Below are positions 40,027-41,415 of a stretch of 41,415 nucleotides of DNA, piece after piece; positions within the stretch are counted from its first letter, which is position 1; each line of letters starts with the position of its first letter. The position numbers and the translations under genes are program-made. Source of the stretch: Triparma columacea (lineage: Eukaryota > Sar > Bolidophyceae > Parmales > Triparmaceae); NCBI GenBank assembly GCA_030267965.1, contig BRYA01000279.1:1-41415 (forward strand), given 5' to 3'. The notes beneath the pieces were generated by a model, which saw only the letters and a program-made list of their open reading frames with translations, was not told the origin of the DNA and ran no database searches.

Positions 40027-41354
40027 ATGTTTAAACCAATCAAGGAGGTGCGTTTCGGAATACCTGCCAACATTCATCCACAGATTTTCAACCTCTTCTC
40101 CGAAAATCGTCCTGAAGAATATTTTTTCTCTCCCGCCTCCCCTCCCTTTCCGGCCCCCACCCTCCTCACCCCTCTCCCCTCTCCCCCCCTCCTTCCAGGC
40201 TTGGGCCTCGTCGTCGAAGAAGAGTCCCGCTTCCCCTCCTCTTTCTCCAGTGTACGGCATGGGAAGTTACGATGTGGATGAGGAGCTTGCAATAGGTGAG
40301 AAAGAAGGTCGAAGTTGAAGAATCCCATGACAATTTGAACCACCCCGACGAATCCAAGCACGACAATTTCAATCGCGACTTTTCCAATCACGAAGATTCG
40401 AAGCACGACGGTTCCGTAAATTAACGCAACCCAACCCAACCACACAACCCACCAACACACACGCCCACACTCACATACACACACACACACCCACCAACAC
40501 CCACCAACACCCACCCTCCCGCGACTCGCTTCGCTCGTCGCCCCCTCGCTTCGCTCGCCGCAACAGTGACCTCGGACCTTTACGATTCAATGAAGCTCGT
40601 GCAGTCCGACTTTGTCTCGGCCGAACACTACAACCCTGACGCCGCCTACCTCCCCTTCCGCCGCTACCTCGTGGACTGGATGAGCGACGTCGGGGAGCAG
40701 TTCAACCTCCACCAGACCACCATCCACACCTCCATCCTTTACCTTGACAAGATTTTTAGGGAGCAGAATGGCGCCGTTTCCCCCCACCGCCAGAAGTGGC
40801 AGCTCCTCGCCACTGCGTGCATCACCTGCGCTTCCAAGTACGAGGAGGCCGAGGAGGACTGCCCTCCCATCCCCGAATTGCTTGAGGTCACCAAGCTCAG
40901 GAGCGCTGGCCACACTTCCCTCTCCTTCCGCGACGGGGAGTGCGAGGTCCTCGAGTACCTCAACTGGACCCTCCGCGCGGTCTGCCCCCTCCACGTTATT
41001 GGCTACTACCTCAGCAAGGGCGTCACCTTCGAGGAGGACAGGTGGCAGGGAAGGAAGTTGATTCAGAAGATTCCCAAGTACATCAAGAAGTACGCCGAGT
41101 TCTTCTGCAACCTCACTCTCCAGAACTACTCCTTCCAGAAGTACGACCCCACTCTCCTCGCCTCCGCCATCGTGATGGCCTCCCGCGTCGCCCTCAACGT
41201 CGAGCCCAAGTGGCGCCCCGAGCTCAACGTGCTCTCAGGCTACGACGAGGAGAGCATCACAGAGTGCTTCGAGCACGTCTTCAAGTACTACGAGGAGCAG
41301 TTCCCAGACCACGGCAACAGGAGCAAGAGTCCCAAGAATGTCACCGATATTTAG
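40027..41354 (+). CDS. Cyclin
   Basis: Three exons: 40027-40047, 40199-40295, 40567-41354 (301 aa). The short first exon (MFKPIKE) is joined by a GTGCGT donor, weaker than the usual GTGAG; frame continues as AWASSSKKSPASPPLSPVYG. The cyclin box starts at about residue 65: FRRYLVDWMSDVGEQFNLHQ (MRxxLVDW-like start), TSILYLDKIF, WQLLATACITCASKYEEAEE, and EVLEYLNWTLRAVCPLHVIG, which has the usual LxxLxW turn. The second fold is LTLQNYSFQKYDPTLLASAI and VMASRVAL. The conserved Lys-Glu pair (SKYEE) that contacts the CDK is present, so CDK binding is expected. No destruction box (RxxL) was picked out. The subgroup is unclear; it resembles cyclin A/B/J-type boxes. The short tail ends KSPKNVTDI. Intron 2 contains tandem ctcgcttcgctcg motifs. 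Confidence 0.88.
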
Positions 41355-41415
41355 GGACCGCCCCTTTTGGCTTAGGACAGCCGGGGTGAGAACTGGGAAG
41401 GGGGGGGGGGGGTTA

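Noticed and set aside
39753..40034. Plus-strand frame of 93 codons upstream of the cyclin
   Set aside because: Composition is that of non-coding DNA, and it starts without an ATG.

Overview
The window is nuclear DNA from a unicellular eukaryote, most likely a photosynthetic stramenopile (heterokont alga with a secondary plastid). Genes are dense and on both strands. Introns are short (about 50-280 b), C/T-rich, begin almost always with GTGAG and often carry a CTAAC-like branch point. Two proteins (at 650 and 38113) start with a signal peptide followed by Phe at the predicted cleavage point, as in the ASAFAP-type plastid presequence of heterokont algae. Cilium-type proteins (BART/CFAP36-like, a possible RIIa/Dpy-30-like protein) suggest a lineage with flagellar genes. 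A bolidophyte/parmalean alga is my guess for the class; the sequence alone does not settle it. I joined exons by hand using reading-frame continuity; no homology search was run.

Region by region. 1-368: 5' end of a secreted DUF285-repeat protein running off the left edge. 650-3706: a lysine-methyltransferase-like protein and a SAM-domain protein. 3742-7647 (minus): a five-exon polytopic membrane protein with a threefold internal repeat. 7776-9647: a leucine-rich-repeat protein with a myristoylation-type N-terminus. 9889-11729 (minus): a Ser/Thr kinase whose first intron appears to hold exons of an opposite-strand gene. 12058-13946: a LIN54/tesmin-type CXC protein. 14233-15348 (minus): an RGG-rich protein. 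15640-16868 (minus): a nine-finger C2H2 array, with a possible upstream exon at 17066-17165. 17193-18791: another polytopic membrane protein. 19037-19216: a fossil copy of the zinc-finger gene that lost its fingers. 19267-19617 (minus): a small 16-cysteine protein.

20229-23285 holds two copies of a 1.1-kb unit, each with a molybdopterin-synthase large-subunit (MoaE/MOCS2B) gene and, on the other strand, the decayed end of another gene. The spacer carries a perfect 23-bp inverted repeat. 23349-28950: a 74-aa possible RIIa-like protein and a 1461-aa IQ-motif/coiled-coil protein in head-to-head arrangement, 98 b apart. 29027-31611 (minus): an unknown 165-aa protein and a BART + WW protein. 31612-33495: gene-poor, with a 320-bp tandem duplication. 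33496-34800: a disordered protein. 34984-37228 (minus): a third polytopic membrane protein. 37229-38112: an AT-rich gap. 38113-39529: a probable plastid membrane protein of DUF4239 type. 40027-41354: a cyclin.

No tRNA, rRNA, CRISPR or intact transposon was recognised. The genes look like an ordinary mixed neighbourhood rather than one pathway. The most unusual content is the three unnamed multi-spanning membrane proteins, the duplicated MOCS2B unit, the zinc-finger fossil, the antisense exons in the kinase intron and the BART-WW combination.
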